Source: JAGXLC01 sp041686375
GTDB lineage: Bacteria; Bacteroidota; Bacteroidia; Bacteroidales; UBA12077
Direction of reading: 5' to 3'
DNA length: 64,000 bases
Assembly: GCA_041686375.1 (NCBI GenBank)
Contig: JAWLEB010000012.1
Span: 1 to 64,000, forward strand
Under the pieces are notes generated by a model. It was given only the letters and a program-made list of their open reading frames with translations, had not been told where the DNA came from and ran no database searches. A program made the position numbers and the translations under genes. Shown piece after piece: positions 34,406-43,719 of the stretch; within the stretch, counting starts at the first letter, position 1, and every line of letters starts with the position of its first letter.

Positions 34406-35173
34406 ATGATGTGGACTAGCGTAATAATAGACGATGAACCAAAATCAAGGGAAACTTTAAAAAAAATAATTGAACGCTATTTCAGCAAACAAATCAGTAT
34501 TGTTTATTTAGCCGGTACAGTAAAAGAAGGTGTATTTGCCATTAACAAATATAACCCACGCCTCGTCTTCCTTGATATTGAAATGCCTGAGGAAGATGGT
34601 TTTAAACTCTTCAACTATTTCGATTATTATAACTTTGATGTAATCTTCACAACAGCATATAAACAATATGCAATAGACGCCATAAAATGTTCAGCGCTCG
34701 ATTATTTGTTAAAGCCTATCAACTATATTGATCTCAAAGAAGTTATCAAAAAGCTCGAAGATAAAGAAAGAAAGATAACCCCTCAGACACAAATCGAAGC
34801 ATTCTTAAATAATCTGAATGCTACTACAAATGAATTTAATAAAATCGCATTACCCACATTTGATGGATACGAGCTGGAGAGGATAAACAATATAATATAC
34901 TGCCAGGCAGAGGAAAATTACACTAAAATTCATACGAACCGAAATGAAATTATAATGGTGGCGAAAACCCTGAAAAATGTTGAAGAATTATTACCTAAAT
35001 CAATGTTTTTCAGGATACATAAATCCTACCTCGTAAATTTGAATTATATAAAATCTTACAACAAATCACATGGATATAAAGTAATTCTTGAAAACGGTAC
35101 AAAGCTGGATGTAGCCACGAGGCGAAACGAAGAATTCATTAAAGCCCTTACCAAAAAAGCCACTAAAGAATAA
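34406..35173 (+). CDS. LytTR-type response regulator
   Basis: 255 residues. Receiver domain about 1-120 with acidic pair IIDDEP, phospho-Asp in LVFLDIEMPEEDG, TTAYKQYA and the KPI Lys. LytTR DNA-binding domain about 150-250 (IIYCQAEENYTKIHT, FRIHKSYLVNLNYI). No cognate LytS-type kinase adjoins it. LytTR proteins also bind direct repeats about 21 bp apart, so it cannot be excluded as reader of the tandem operators at the left end of the window. Confidence 0.93.
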   Translation: MMWTSVIIDDEPKSRETLKKIIERYFSKQISIVYLAGTVKEGVFAINKYNPRLVFLDIEMPEEDGFKLFNYFDYYNFDVIFTTAYKQYAIDAIKCSALDYLLKPINYIDLKEVIKKLEDKERKITPQTQIEAFLNNLNATTNEFNKIALPTFDGYELERINNIIYCQAEENYTKIHTNRNEIIMVAKTLKNVEELLPKSMFFRIHKSYLVNLNYIKSYNKSHGYKVILENGTKLDVATRRNEEFIKALTKKATKE

Positions 35174-35255
35174 CTGTTTGTAAAATTGATTTCGCTCCTC
35201 TTTTTTGTTCTGAATTATAAATAATAAGATTGCCTTACCCTAACTTCAATTATTT

Positions 35256-35954
35256 TCAAATCATTTTTTTCAGTTCCATCATATGCATTATCGTTTCAGA
35301 CATCTGATCAAAAGGAAAGGATGTAACATTAAAAATAACATCATAAAGAGTATTATCTACTTCTTTCCCTGCTATATCACTTTTGAAAGCATCTCTCTTC
35401 TTATCCATATCAGCCACATGATTTCTGGCTTCTTTAATTTTTTCATAACCAAATCTTTTCTTTATCTCCTCTACCCGCCAAGGAAATGGTGCAATAAGTT
35501 TCACATGAAGAGACCTTTCAATCTCCTGGGTTAATATCTCTCCTCCCCTGCCCAAAATAATAACATTGCCTCTCAGGCCAAAGGTGTATATGATTTTTTT
35601 TATCGTATTCCTTATCATACGGTCGCTTTTATAGTACTTGCTTGACAAAGCGCCTAAAACCTCATCAATATCACTTTTCTTTTCATATTTAAATACATAT
35701 TCTATTTCGGAAGGATGCAATTCCAGTTCTTTCGCCGACTGCTCCAAAATTTCTTTGCTGATTACTTTCCACTTCCCTTTAACTGTATCCCCAAGCTTTG
35801 ATTCATTAAGAAGAAAAGCGAGTTTTTGGGCAAGAAACTTACCAGAAGATCCAAATTCACGTGAAATAGTAACTACGGGTCCTGGTTCACCATAATCCTT
35901 AGTTGTATCGTGTTCTTTGTGTCTCTCTTCAAGATATTTCTGCAAAATATTCAT
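35256..35954 (-). CDS. Cytidylate kinase-like protein
   Basis: 232 residues, soluble. P-loop region VTISREFGSSGKFLAQKLA and LIAPFPWRVEEIKKRFGYE place it in the cytidylate-kinase-like (AAA_26) family, P-loop kinases often annotated as uncharacterised. It is not the housekeeping Cmk, which differs in its CMP-binding insert. Substrate unknown. Monocistronic; a diverged repeat lies upstream. Confidence 0.8.
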   Translation of the reverse strand: MNILQKYLEERHKEHDTTKDYGEPGPVVTISREFGSSGKFLAQKLAFLLNESKLGDTVKGKWKVISKEILEQSAKELELHPSEIEYVFKYEKKSDIDEVLGALSSKYYKSDRMIRNTIKKIIYTFGLRGNVIILGRGGEILTQEIERSLHVKLIAPFPWRVEEIKKRFGYEKIKEARNHVADMDKKRDAFKSDIAGKEVDNTLYDVIFNVTSFPFDQMSETIMHMMELKKMI

Positions 35955-36000
35955 TTGGATATTTTTTATTATTTATTGCCATATGGATAAAGTTAGATTA

Positions 36001-36118
36001 TTAGTTTCATACTCTGAGACTTATTGCTACAAAAAGTTAATGTAAGTTCATTTTGCAACCCATGGATCCTTCATGCTTTATACATAGGCTTTTCTCTACA
36101 CTAGTGGGAGGGTTTCAA
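36001..36118. repeat. Diverged intergenic repeat, copy B
   Basis: Counterpart of 22231-22344, with conserved blocks CTCTGAG, TTGCTACAAA, AACCCATG, CTTTTCTCTACACTAGTGGG and AGGGTTTC in the same order. Here it lies between two minus-strand genes. Confidence 0.5.
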
Positions 36119-36183
36119 TTTAATAAAAAAACAAGCATGATGCAATTAAAACAGAACAAGAAACCAAAAAGGAGGTAGAAAAA

Positions 36184-36867
36184 TCAAACCGATTCTTTGT
36201 GAATTGAGGCTTTTACAGCAGCAGAAGTTGATGCGGTTATAACTACCGAACAAACGTCTTTTATAGTGATATGGATAAGCGGATTCATATCAAAATCTTT
36301 TGTTAATTCATCGATTTTCTTTTTGCCGTTTTTATACTCAGCACGCGAAGAGAAAAGTACACGGGTTAACTTAGTAGCTTCTAACAAGCTAAAGAGCATT
36401 AAACTTTTTGCATCAATTTTTTCCTGTCCGTCTATTATATCTCTCAACTTCTTCAGCAACTCCTGTTTAGGGGTTAAATCGGCAGAAGGATATATGCTGT
36501 AAGTGAACAGCCCTATAAATCTTTTTTTTTGGCGTGTTAAGATCCCCCGATCAATCAGATTATTCAACAAATCAACACGCATGCCTCTCCATTTTGACGC
36601 CAGACGATTGACCCAGTATTTAACTTTTCTGTTCTTCCGGGAAGACTGAATATATTCCAACATCTGGTCAATATAATCCACCTCGGTAGAGGAGTTATCT
36701 ATTACATAAACTCTTCGGTCTTTGACTTCAATCTTATTGGTTATAGCAAGCTTCATCAGAGTTGCTCCCGCAAGACCATGATTTATCGCTAAAGAGTCTG
36801 TAAGGAATTTCCCTTTTTCACTATCAAGTGCCAAAAGAAGAAAACTTTCTATGAGGTTAAGGTTCAT
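36184..36867 (-). CDS. GPP34 (Golgi phosphoprotein 3-like) family protein
   Basis: 227 residues, alpha-helical, with the family opening LNLIESFLLLALDSEKGKFL and LAINHGLAGATLMKLAITNK, followed by SSRKNRKVKYWVNRLASKWRG and a C-terminal helical bundle. Eukaryotic GOLPH3 binds phosphatidylinositol-4-phosphate; bacterial versions are of unknown function and may bind lipids. No partner genes are obvious. It lies just downstream of dinB on the same strand. Confidence 0.85.
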   Translation of the reverse strand: MNLNLIESFLLLALDSEKGKFLTDSLAINHGLAGATLMKLAITNKIEVKDRRVYVIDNSSTEVDYIDQMLEYIQSSRKNRKVKYWVNRLASKWRGMRVDLLNNLIDRGILTRQKKRFIGLFTYSIYPSADLTPKQELLKKLRDIIDGQEKIDAKSLMLFSLLEATKLTRVLFSSRAEYKNGKKKIDELTKDFDMNPLIHITIKDVCSVVITASTSAAVKASIHKESV

Positions 36868-36940
36868 AACTTCTCATCCGTTTTAATGTTCTGATAAGAT
36901 AAAGATATGAAATATTCAAATAAAATAAAAAATTTAAGAT

Positions 36941-38098
36941 TCAGCCAATCATTTTTTTACCTCCCGCTCTTCCTATAGTATCACTTCCATAGCGGCGCCT
37001 AATCTTATCCATTGACTGATACAGATTTACGAACCGCGTATTATCCTCAAAAAGATTCAACTGCTGAGTTCCTCCTGTGAGCTTGCTAAACTTAACCCCC
37101 AACAATCTGATTAACATTCGCCTCGAATATAACTTCCCAAACAATTCCTTTCCTGTTTCAATTAAGACATGATCAAAGGCAGTATAAGAAATACGCTTTT
37201 GGATGGTTTGCGTATCGTAATTAGAATATCGAATTTTCACAACCACACAGGCGGTAAGCTTATTTTCACTGCGCAGACGATAGGCAAGAGACTCTATCAT
37301 AGACGTTAACACCATATGCAATTCCCGCATATCAATGGTATCCCGTTCAAAAGTACGTTCCAGGCTTATCGATTTCCTGTCCGTATAAGGTTTGACAGGA
37401 GTATGATCAATACCATTAGCCTTTTTCCAGAGGAGTATCCCATTTTTTCCCAACACACTCTCCAGCATTTCTACAGAAAGCTCACGTAAAGTTTTTATAT
37501 TACGCACACCCATTGAACGCAACAGAGAGTAAGTTTTGTCCCCTATCATCGGAATTTTACGGATCGACAATGGAGACATAAAAGGTCTGACGAGTTGGGA
37601 AGGCACCTGCAAATGGCCTTCCGGCTTCGCTTCACCGGTGGCAATTTTTGAAACTGTTTTATTGACAGATAAACCAAAAGAGACAGGTAGTCCAATATGT
37701 TTGTAAATAGATGTTTTTAGCTTCTTAGCCCATTTAAAGGTTCCAAAAAAGCGCTCCATACCGGAAAGATCAATATAATACTCGTCAATAGAGGCTTTCT
37801 CATACACAGGTGAATTTTCATGAATAATTTCAGTGACCATATCCGAATATTTGCTGTAAAGATCTATGTCGCCCCGAATAATAATTGCATCATTACATAG
37901 TTGACGCGCCATACGCATGGGCATAGCTGAATGCACACCAAACTCACGGGCTTCATAACTACAACTGGCAACTACGCCTCTCTCAGAAAGCCCTCCAATA
38001 ATAACAGGCCTCTCCAATAGTCTGGGATTCTGGAGACGTTCTACAGATACAAAAAAAGAATCCATATCCATATGGACAATACAACGTTCATCTTTCAT
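36941..38098 (-). CDS. dinB: DNA polymerase IV
   Basis: 385 residues. Y-family translesion polymerase with catalytic carboxylates in VHMDMDSFFVSVERL and SIDEYYIDLSG, steric-gate region preceding SYEAREFGV, helix-hairpin-helix thumb RKIPMIGDKTYSLLRSMGV and a little-finger domain. The C-terminal tail ends without an obvious clamp-binding motif except QLNLFED, which fits a QxxLF beta-clamp motif. It is divergent from an S24-type repressor, with a palindrome between, which suggests damage-induced control. Confidence 0.95.
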   Translation of the reverse strand: MKDERCIVHMDMDSFFVSVERLQNPRLLERPVIIGGLSERGVVASCSYEAREFGVHSAMPMRMARQLCNDAIIIRGDIDLYSKYSDMVTEIIHENSPVYEKASIDEYYIDLSGMERFFGTFKWAKKLKTSIYKHIGLPVSFGLSVNKTVSKIATGEAKPEGHLQVPSQLVRPFMSPLSIRKIPMIGDKTYSLLRSMGVRNIKTLRELSVEMLESVLGKNGILLWKKANGIDHTPVKPYTDRKSISLERTFERDTIDMRELHMVLTSMIESLAYRLRSENKLTACVVVKIRYSNYDTQTIQKRISYTAFDHVLIETGKELFGKLYSRRMLIRLLGVKFSKLTGGTQQLNLFEDNTRFVNLYQSMDKIRRRYGSDTIGRAGGKKMIG

Positions 38099-38143
38099 AA
38101 TCAGGCTTTAAGCAATTATTTTAATCAGAAAAAAATAGATATC

Positions 38144-38162
38144 TTGATTAGATATTAATCAA
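38144..38162. promoter_or_regulatory. Palindromic operator candidate between dinB and S24 repressor
   Basis: TTGATTA-GATAT-TAATCAA is a perfect 7-bp inverted repeat midway between the two divergent starts. The half-site TTAATCA also occurs at 38121-38127 and 38178-38184. Likely site for the S24-type repressor at 38248. Confidence 0.55.
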
Positions 38163-38247
38163 ATTTAAGATTACAAATTAATCATTTTTCAAAAAAATCA
38201 AAATATTTTGTTTATATTTATCTGTAATTTTTTAAAAGCAAGGATGC

Positions 38248-39042
38248 ATGCACTTTAGTAAAAACATAAAATTATTGCGCAAACGGAAGAAAAAAACCCA
38301 GAACGAGATAGCCCGCGCCATCAATATAAAACGCTCCACATACAGCGGATATGAAAACGAAGTTGCCCAGCCGGGGATGGAAGCACTCATATCGCTGTCA
38401 AACTACTTTAATGTAGCGATAGATAAGTTATTAAAAGCAGACCTGTCCTGTCTTAGTGACAATCAGCTTTCACAACTGGAAAGAGGCTATGATGTGTACC
38501 TCAAAGGAAGCAAATTAAGAATACTGGCTACTACCGTAGATAAAAACAATGAGGACAACATTGAATTGGTACCAGAAAAAGCCAAAGCAGGTTATCAACG
38601 GGGATTTGCAGACCCTGAATTTATCCGGGAATTACCAACATTTCAGCTTCCCTTTTTATCAGGAGAAAAAAAGTACAGGACATTTCAAATAAACGGCGAT
38701 TCAATGCTTCCGATTCCCGAAGGTTCTTTCATCACAGGTGAATTTATTCAAAACTGGCTTGAAATAAAAAATGGCGAAGCATGTATTATACTCACATTGA
38801 ATGAAGGTATTGTTTTTAAAATAGTAGAAAATCAACTCGCGGATAAAAACATATTGAAAGTTCACTCCCTGAATCCTCTCTACAAACCGTTTGAAATTCA
38901 TGGAGAAGAAATCAAAGAAATATGGAAGTTTAAAAATTATATCAGCAATGAACTCCCTGAGCCTGAAATTCCACACAATCAAGTGATAAAAAAAATATAC
39001 AGGCTCCAGAAAGAAATATCAAACCTGCAGAAAAAGCTGTAA
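38248..39042 (+). CDS. S24-family transcription repressor (LexA/CI-like)
   Basis: 264 residues. XRE helix-turn-helix at about 5-60 (KKTQNEIARAINIKRSTYSGYE). The S24 peptidase domain at about 130-235 has the nucleophile in NGDSMLPIPEG and the Lys base in GIVFKIVEN. A C-terminal coiled coil follows (IKKIYRLQKEISNLQKKL). The Ala-Gly-type cleavage site is not clear; KAGYQRGF near 110 is a candidate region. Divergent from dinB, so it probably represses dinB and itself until DNA damage. Confidence 0.88.
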   Translation: MHFSKNIKLLRKRKKKTQNEIARAINIKRSTYSGYENEVAQPGMEALISLSNYFNVAIDKLLKADLSCLSDNQLSQLERGYDVYLKGSKLRILATTVDKNNEDNIELVPEKAKAGYQRGFADPEFIRELPTFQLPFLSGEKKYRTFQINGDSMLPIPEGSFITGEFIQNWLEIKNGEACIILTLNEGIVFKIVENQLADKNILKVHSLNPLYKPFEIHGEEIKEIWKFKNYISNELPEPEIPHNQVIKKIYRLQKEISNLQKKL

Positions 39043-39211
39043 ACAGAAGGTTTTCTTTCCTTCTGCCCACAGCCTCTTCAGATCTTTAACCGTAAATAAT
39101 TTTAGCAATTGAAAGCTATGATCAATAATTATAAAGATAAAAAAACGTCAATTAAAAAACTGATATTTAATCTTATCTTTCGTATGGTTGTTCTTCTGAC
39201 TTATAAAATCA

Positions 39212-39970
39212 TCATATTACTTCAATATGCTCGGATTTTATCCAACCTTTACTCCCGTCGGCCAGTTTAATTTCATACCATTGCTCCATTTCATCTTCAA
39301 TATAAACTTTTGTTCCTTCGTGAATTACAAATAGTTCTGTTCCGGAAACAGAAGGGGAACTCCTTACCGTCACTTTGGGTGAAAATACAATGGCCTGATT
39401 ACTATCAATAACCTCCTGTTTCTGCTGATAAGAAAAGGCAAAAGTACCAACGGAGAGAAATAATGCAAGTAAGGCTATCCAAAAAGAAGACTTTTTCCAG
39501 CTATAGCTTCTTGTATACAGATAAACAGAAAATAAGACAAGAAAAATTACAAATGTAGTCATACTCATAAGAGCCCATCCATCAGAAGAGAATAAGTCCA
39601 CAAAGTTATTGTACCACCGAACCATAAAAAACGGGGGGATTTCTTCAATCTTATCTGTAACCTGCTCTCTGGCAAGAGTCAAATTATACTGAATATCCTC
39701 ATCGTTTGGTGCACGAAGTTTAGCTCTTTCATAATTAAGTATCGCCGGAGCTATCTGGTAAGTACTGTAATAAGCATTACCAAGATTATAATAAACAGCA
39801 ACAGATTCTTTCCCTTGTGACAGGATTTGCTCATATACTTCAATACTTTTTGCGTATTTACCCTGATCATAATACTTTCTTGCCGAATCCAGCATTATAT
39901 CATACTCCTGCCCTAATAAAGGAATGGTATTAAGAATAATCAGAGAAATAAAGATTACTAATTTTCTCAT
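39212..39970 (-). CDS. batE: Aerotolerance protein BatE (TPR and SH3)
   Basis: 252 residues: signal peptide ending in LLGQ, TPR repeats about 25-95 (YYDQGKYAKSIEVYEQIL), two membrane helices about 125-185, and a C-terminal bacterial SH3 domain about 190-252 (VTVRSSPSVSGTELFVIHEG). Last gene of the Bat operon, 4 bp after batD. Bat proteins are linked to aerotolerance and envelope integrity in Bacteroides and Leptospira; the mechanism is unresolved. Confidence 0.88.
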   Translation of the reverse strand: MRKLVIFISLIILNTIPLLGQEYDIMLDSARKYYDQGKYAKSIEVYEQILSQGKESVAVYYNLGNAYYSTYQIAPAILNYERAKLRAPNDEDIQYNLTLAREQVTDKIEEIPPFFMVRWYNNFVDLFSSDGWALMSMTTFVIFLVLFSVYLYTRSYSWKKSSFWIALLALFLSVGTFAFSYQQKQEVIDSNQAIVFSPKVTVRSSPSVSGTELFVIHEGTKVYIEDEMEQWYEIKLADGSKGWIKSEHIEVI

Positions 39971-39973
39971 TTT

Positions 39974-41824
39974 TTATGCTTTAATTTTTTGTTGCTTCAA
40001 TTTTTGCTGTAATTGTGATATTACCGTAATAGCTTCCTGATAAAGCCCTCCCATCTTAGATTCATTGTCTGCCGGAGCGTATCTTGCATATTCACAATCA
40101 TCTATTAAACGAAGGAACTGTTCAATTAATTCCTCATCTACATTTAACTGTTTCAGTTTAGCTTCAGCATTATCCCTGTATAATTCGGATACAGGGATGC
40201 TTAGTTTATCACCCACATACCCCCATAATGCCTGTAAAATTTCTTCATAAAAGCTCTCCTTATTATTGTCGTTTAGGTATTTGAAGGCTTCCTTCAAGCG
40301 CTTCTTAGCATATCTGTTTGCTTTTCTGGATTTAGCCAGCGCAATATTCGCATTTTCTCTGGCTCTCCTTCTTTGCAATAAAAATGTCATCACAAAAAGA
40401 AAAGCGCCACCCGCAAAAACAATATAAAATAATGTACTGCCAAATAAGAAATCATCTTTCTCCTTAAGGTCTATGTCTTCTGTTTTTTGATAACGAATAT
40501 CTCTGCCTATAACATTAACCTCCTCCTTACTGAAATCCGAAATAGCGCCTGGAGCTCTTTCCTCCCCTTCTCCTTTCAAAGCATGCAACTCCATAGGACC
40601 TGTACTCAAAGTTTTATATCGTTCTTCAGAAAGATCGAAATAAGCAAAACGTAAAGAAGGGATTTGATATGTACCCTCATGTCTGGGCACTACAGGATAC
40701 TCATATTCCTTTACCCCGGAAATGCCACTTTCACTGGCTTTAATATCAGTACTCACTTTAGGATCATAGAATTCCAAATCAGGAGGAAAGTTGATTACAG
40801 GCATGTCAATGACTTTTAAATTACCCGTACCCGAAATTTTAACTTTTAACGTCACAGCTTCATCAGTTTCAGTCTGATCCTGATCTAAAGAAGCTTCTAG
40901 TTGAAAATCACCTACACCCCCTGTAAAATATACTGGTTTATCCTCAGGTAAAGGCTTCACGTTAATTTCCACAGGCTCACTGGAAAGAGATTTTTTTACG
41001 GTTTGATTATCCCCAAAAAATTCATCGAAAAAGCTTCTTGACTGCCTGTTTACTCTTTGCTGAACGATACAATCCACTTGAAAAGGGTCAATAGTAATTT
41101 CACCACTGCGTTGAGGAAAAAGAATGTATTTTTTCAAGACTCCTGTACCATAAATTTCGCCGTTTACATTTTCCTTTTTCAATTGGCGCAAAGGAGGGGT
41201 TTCTATCTCCTCTTTATAAAACCCTTTAAAATCAGGAAATTTAACATTCTGAAGATTGGCAATATTAAGTTTAGAATACAGTTTGATGGTAGCTACAACA
41301 GGCTCTTCCCTGTAAACGTTCTTTTTGTCAAAAATAACTTTAACAAACAAGTCATCTTCGTCTATTTCTCCACCTGGCTCATCTCTGTTTGCCGGAGTGC
41401 TTTCACTTCCCTTGCTGGAAGATTCATCGGCATCACCTTCAATAACCTCTATATCAACTTCATTCGATTTATATTCCTTCCCGTCTACTTCAACCTTTGC
41501 CGGAGGTATGGTAAAATCTCCTGTTTCTTCAGCCCGTAAAACAAATGTATACTGCAACTGATAACTTCTTGTCATCTTACCATTCACAATGCTGACATTA
41601 GTACTGGTAGACGTGCTTGGTCCGGCCAAAACCCTGAACCCGTCAATTGCCGGAGAGGTGAAATCATCCACATCAGCATTTACGGTAAAAGTTAACCGAA
41701 ATTGCTCACCAGCCCTCACCACTTCCGGAGCCTCCGCGGAAAATTTAACCTCCTCGTCCGCATAAGTTCTGGAGATAAAAAGAAAAACACTTATAAATAA
41801 GAAAATAAGATATTTCATGTTCAC
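39974..41824 (-). CDS. batD: Aerotolerance protein BatD
   Basis: 616 residues: signal peptide (ends RTYADE), large periplasmic part with several Ig-like beta domains (SAEAPEVVRAGEQFRLTFTV, then KVKISGTGNLKVIDMPVI), one membrane helix near 490-510 (LFYIVFAGGAFLFVMTF) and a cytoplasmic helical tail with ALWGYVGDKLSIPVSELYRD. Standard BatD length. Probably presents a periplasmic scaffold for the BatA/BatB von Willebrand proteins. Confidence 0.92.
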   Translation of the reverse strand: MNMKYLIFLFISVFLFISRTYADEEVKFSAEAPEVVRAGEQFRLTFTVNADVDDFTSPAIDGFRVLAGPSTSTSTNVSIVNGKMTRSYQLQYTFVLRAEETGDFTIPPAKVEVDGKEYKSNEVDIEVIEGDADESSSKGSESTPANRDEPGGEIDEDDLFVKVIFDKKNVYREEPVVATIKLYSKLNIANLQNVKFPDFKGFYKEEIETPPLRQLKKENVNGEIYGTGVLKKYILFPQRSGEITIDPFQVDCIVQQRVNRQSRSFFDEFFGDNQTVKKSLSSEPVEINVKPLPEDKPVYFTGGVGDFQLEASLDQDQTETDEAVTLKVKISGTGNLKVIDMPVINFPPDLEFYDPKVSTDIKASESGISGVKEYEYPVVPRHEGTYQIPSLRFAYFDLSEERYKTLSTGPMELHALKGEGEERAPGAISDFSKEEVNVIGRDIRYQKTEDIDLKEKDDFLFGSTLFYIVFAGGAFLFVMTFLLQRRRARENANIALAKSRKANRYAKKRLKEAFKYLNDNNKESFYEEILQALWGYVGDKLSIPVSELYRDNAEAKLKQLNVDEELIEQFLRLIDDCEYARYAPADNESKMGGLYQEAITVISQLQQKLKQQKIKA

Positions 41825-41915
41825 TGTTAATTTAATTTTTGGCCATAAGACATTTTTTCATCAAAATCATGCCTCAGTTACACATCCATGGCATTATTTC
41901 TTTATTGTTCATTTT

Positions 41916-42665
41916 TTACCACTCTTTAGTTGTCTTAGCTTTTTTCTCCGATTCTTCTATTTTCTTCTTCAACTTTTCCTGTAACAACTTCTCATCATTT
42001 TCCAAAGCCTGCAGCAACCGCTCTGCATCTTCTTTTGATATTTCAGGTTCACTGGATTGTTGTTGCTGATTCTCCTCTTGTTCTTCCTCCTCCTGCTGTT
42101 CATTTTGATCTTGTTGCTGCTGATCCTGTTGGTCCTGCTGATCTTGTTCATCCTGCTGATCTTCATTATTTTCCTGATCCTCCTGATCCTGATCTTGCTG
42201 TTGATCCTTTTGATCTTGCTGTTGATTCTCTTGCTCTTCAAGCTTGTTCAAAGCATATGTCAAGTTATGTTTAGTTTCCACATCATCAGGATCATGTTTC
42301 AGAGCCCGTTTATAAGCTTCGATGCTTTCTTTAAACTTATCAGAATTTAACAGGGAATTCCCCAGATTATGATAAACTTTCGCCAATTTATCTTTATTCA
42401 AATCTTGATTAGCAAGCTCGCTGAACTGTTTGGCCGCCTCCTCATACTTCTCCTGTTTATATAATGCATCGCCAACATTAAAAAGTGCTTCAAATGTTTC
42501 CTTACCCTCGCCTATAGCTTTTCTATAAGCAATTTCAGAATTCACATATTTTTTTTCTTTATACTCATCATTCCCCCTGCGGATATATTTTCGCTCCGAC
42601 TGGGAAAATACTACCACAACAGTTGAGAAACAAAACAAAAACAGTAAACAAGCCTTTTTCCACAT
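41916..42665 (-). CDS. batC: Aerotolerance protein BatC (TPR)
   Basis: 249 residues: signal peptide (ends VVVFSQ), TPR repeats about 25-140 (YHNLGNSLLNSDKFKESIEAYKRALKHDPD), then a 60-residue low-complexity tract made almost only of Gln, Asp and Glu (about 148-208), then a charged helix. The low-complexity part is typical for BatC but unusually long and acidic. It starts 2 bp after batB ends. Confidence 0.88.
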   Translation of the reverse strand: MWKKACLLFLFCFSTVVVVFSQSERKYIRRGNDEYKEKKYVNSEIAYRKAIGEGKETFEALFNVGDALYKQEKYEEAAKQFSELANQDLNKDKLAKVYHNLGNSLLNSDKFKESIEAYKRALKHDPDDVETKHNLTYALNKLEEQENQQQDQKDQQQDQDQEDQENNEDQQDEQDQQDQQDQQQQDQNEQQEEEEQEENQQQQSSEPEISKEDAERLLQALENDEKLLQEKLKKKIEESEKKAKTTKEW

Positions 42666-42667
42666 AA

Positions 42668-43705
42668 CTATTCTTTTATTTTAAAAGGATTATATTTTGT
42701 CAAGCGTTTATTTTTTCTCTCCAAAATCAAAAAATCAATAAAAAGAAAAAACAGAGCAAGTCCGATAAGGTATTGAAATCTATGCTCATAATCAGTATAT
42801 TGTTTTGACTCAATCTCTTTTTGTGTCATCTCATCGATTTCCTCATAAAGTTTACTTAAGCCGGTACGCGAATTACTGGCCCTTACATAAGTTCCCTTTC
42901 CCTCTGCGGCTAAACTTTTTAGCATTGTCTCATCCAGTTTACTAATTACAGTATTGCCATTTTCATCCTTTTGGTATTGCACTTGTCCTCCTGATTCTCT
43001 GATAGGAATCGGTCCGCCCTCCGAACTTGCCATTCCTATGGTATGTATTTTTACATCCTCTTCTCCTGCTCTTTGTGCTGCCTGCACAGCCTCTCCTTCA
43101 TGGTCTTCCCCATCAGAAATTATAATCAAAGCCTTTTCCAAATCACTCTCTGAATCAAAAGACCTCACAGCCAGGTTAATTGCTGAACCTATAGCAGTTC
43201 CTTGGGTTGGCACAATATCGGTATCTACCGTTGATAAAAACATTTTAACAGCAGAATAATCCGTTGTAACCGGAACCTGAATATAAGCATCACCAGCAAA
43301 AACGATAAAACCTATCTTATCATTATTCAACTGGTCAATCATTTTTGAAATTGATCGCTTAGCCCGCTCCAGCCTGCTGGGTTTGATATCCTCCGCAAGC
43401 ATACTATTGGAAACATCGAGCGCAATAATAATCTCCACACCCTTACGCTCCACCTTTTCTATCTTAGACCCAAACTGTGGATCAGCAAGGGCAAATATGA
43501 CGGATGTAAGGGCTGCAATTATGAAAATAAATTTTATTACAGGCCGAATTTTAGAAACGAGAGGCATTAACTGTGAAATAACTGTAATATCTCCATATTT
43601 TCTCATTGCTCTTCTTTTTAGATAACGAGCAAATAGGAAGAGCAGAATCAAAATGGGTATTATGACCAAAGCATACAGTATTTCAACATTTCCAAATCTA
43701 AACAT
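42668..43705 (-). CDS. batB: Aerotolerance protein BatB (von Willebrand A domain)
   Basis: 345 residues. Membrane helices near 8-26 and 55-75, a VWA domain about 85-290 with an intact metal-ion site (ALDVSNSMLAEDIKPSRL and later IIISDGEDHEGEA), and a C-terminal membrane helix (FQYLIGLALFFLFIDFLIL). Paralogue of BatA next door. Metal-dependent protein binding on the periplasmic side. Confidence 0.93.
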   Translation of the reverse strand: MFRFGNVEILYALVIIPILILLFLFARYLKRRAMRKYGDITVISQLMPLVSKIRPVIKFIFIIAALTSVIFALADPQFGSKIEKVERKGVEIIIALDVSNSMLAEDIKPSRLERAKRSISKMIDQLNNDKIGFIVFAGDAYIQVPVTTDYSAVKMFLSTVDTDIVPTQGTAIGSAINLAVRSFDSESDLEKALIIISDGEDHEGEAVQAAQRAGEEDVKIHTIGMASSEGGPIPIRESGGQVQYQKDENGNTVISKLDETMLKSLAAEGKGTYVRASNSRTGLSKLYEEIDEMTQKEIESKQYTDYEHRFQYLIGLALFFLFIDFLILERKNKRLTKYNPFKIKE

Positions 43706-43719
43706 TTTTACCTCAGTTT

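Noticed and set aside
36165..36183. AAGGAGG resembling a Shine-Dalgarno on the plus strand
   Set aside because: No open frame starts behind it; it lies just past the stop codon of the GPP34 gene on the other strand.
41969..42350. Long opposite-strand open frames with Leu/Ile or Gln/Asp runs over batC
   Set aside because: They are mirror images of the Gln/Asp/Glu low-complexity tract of BatC, not genes.
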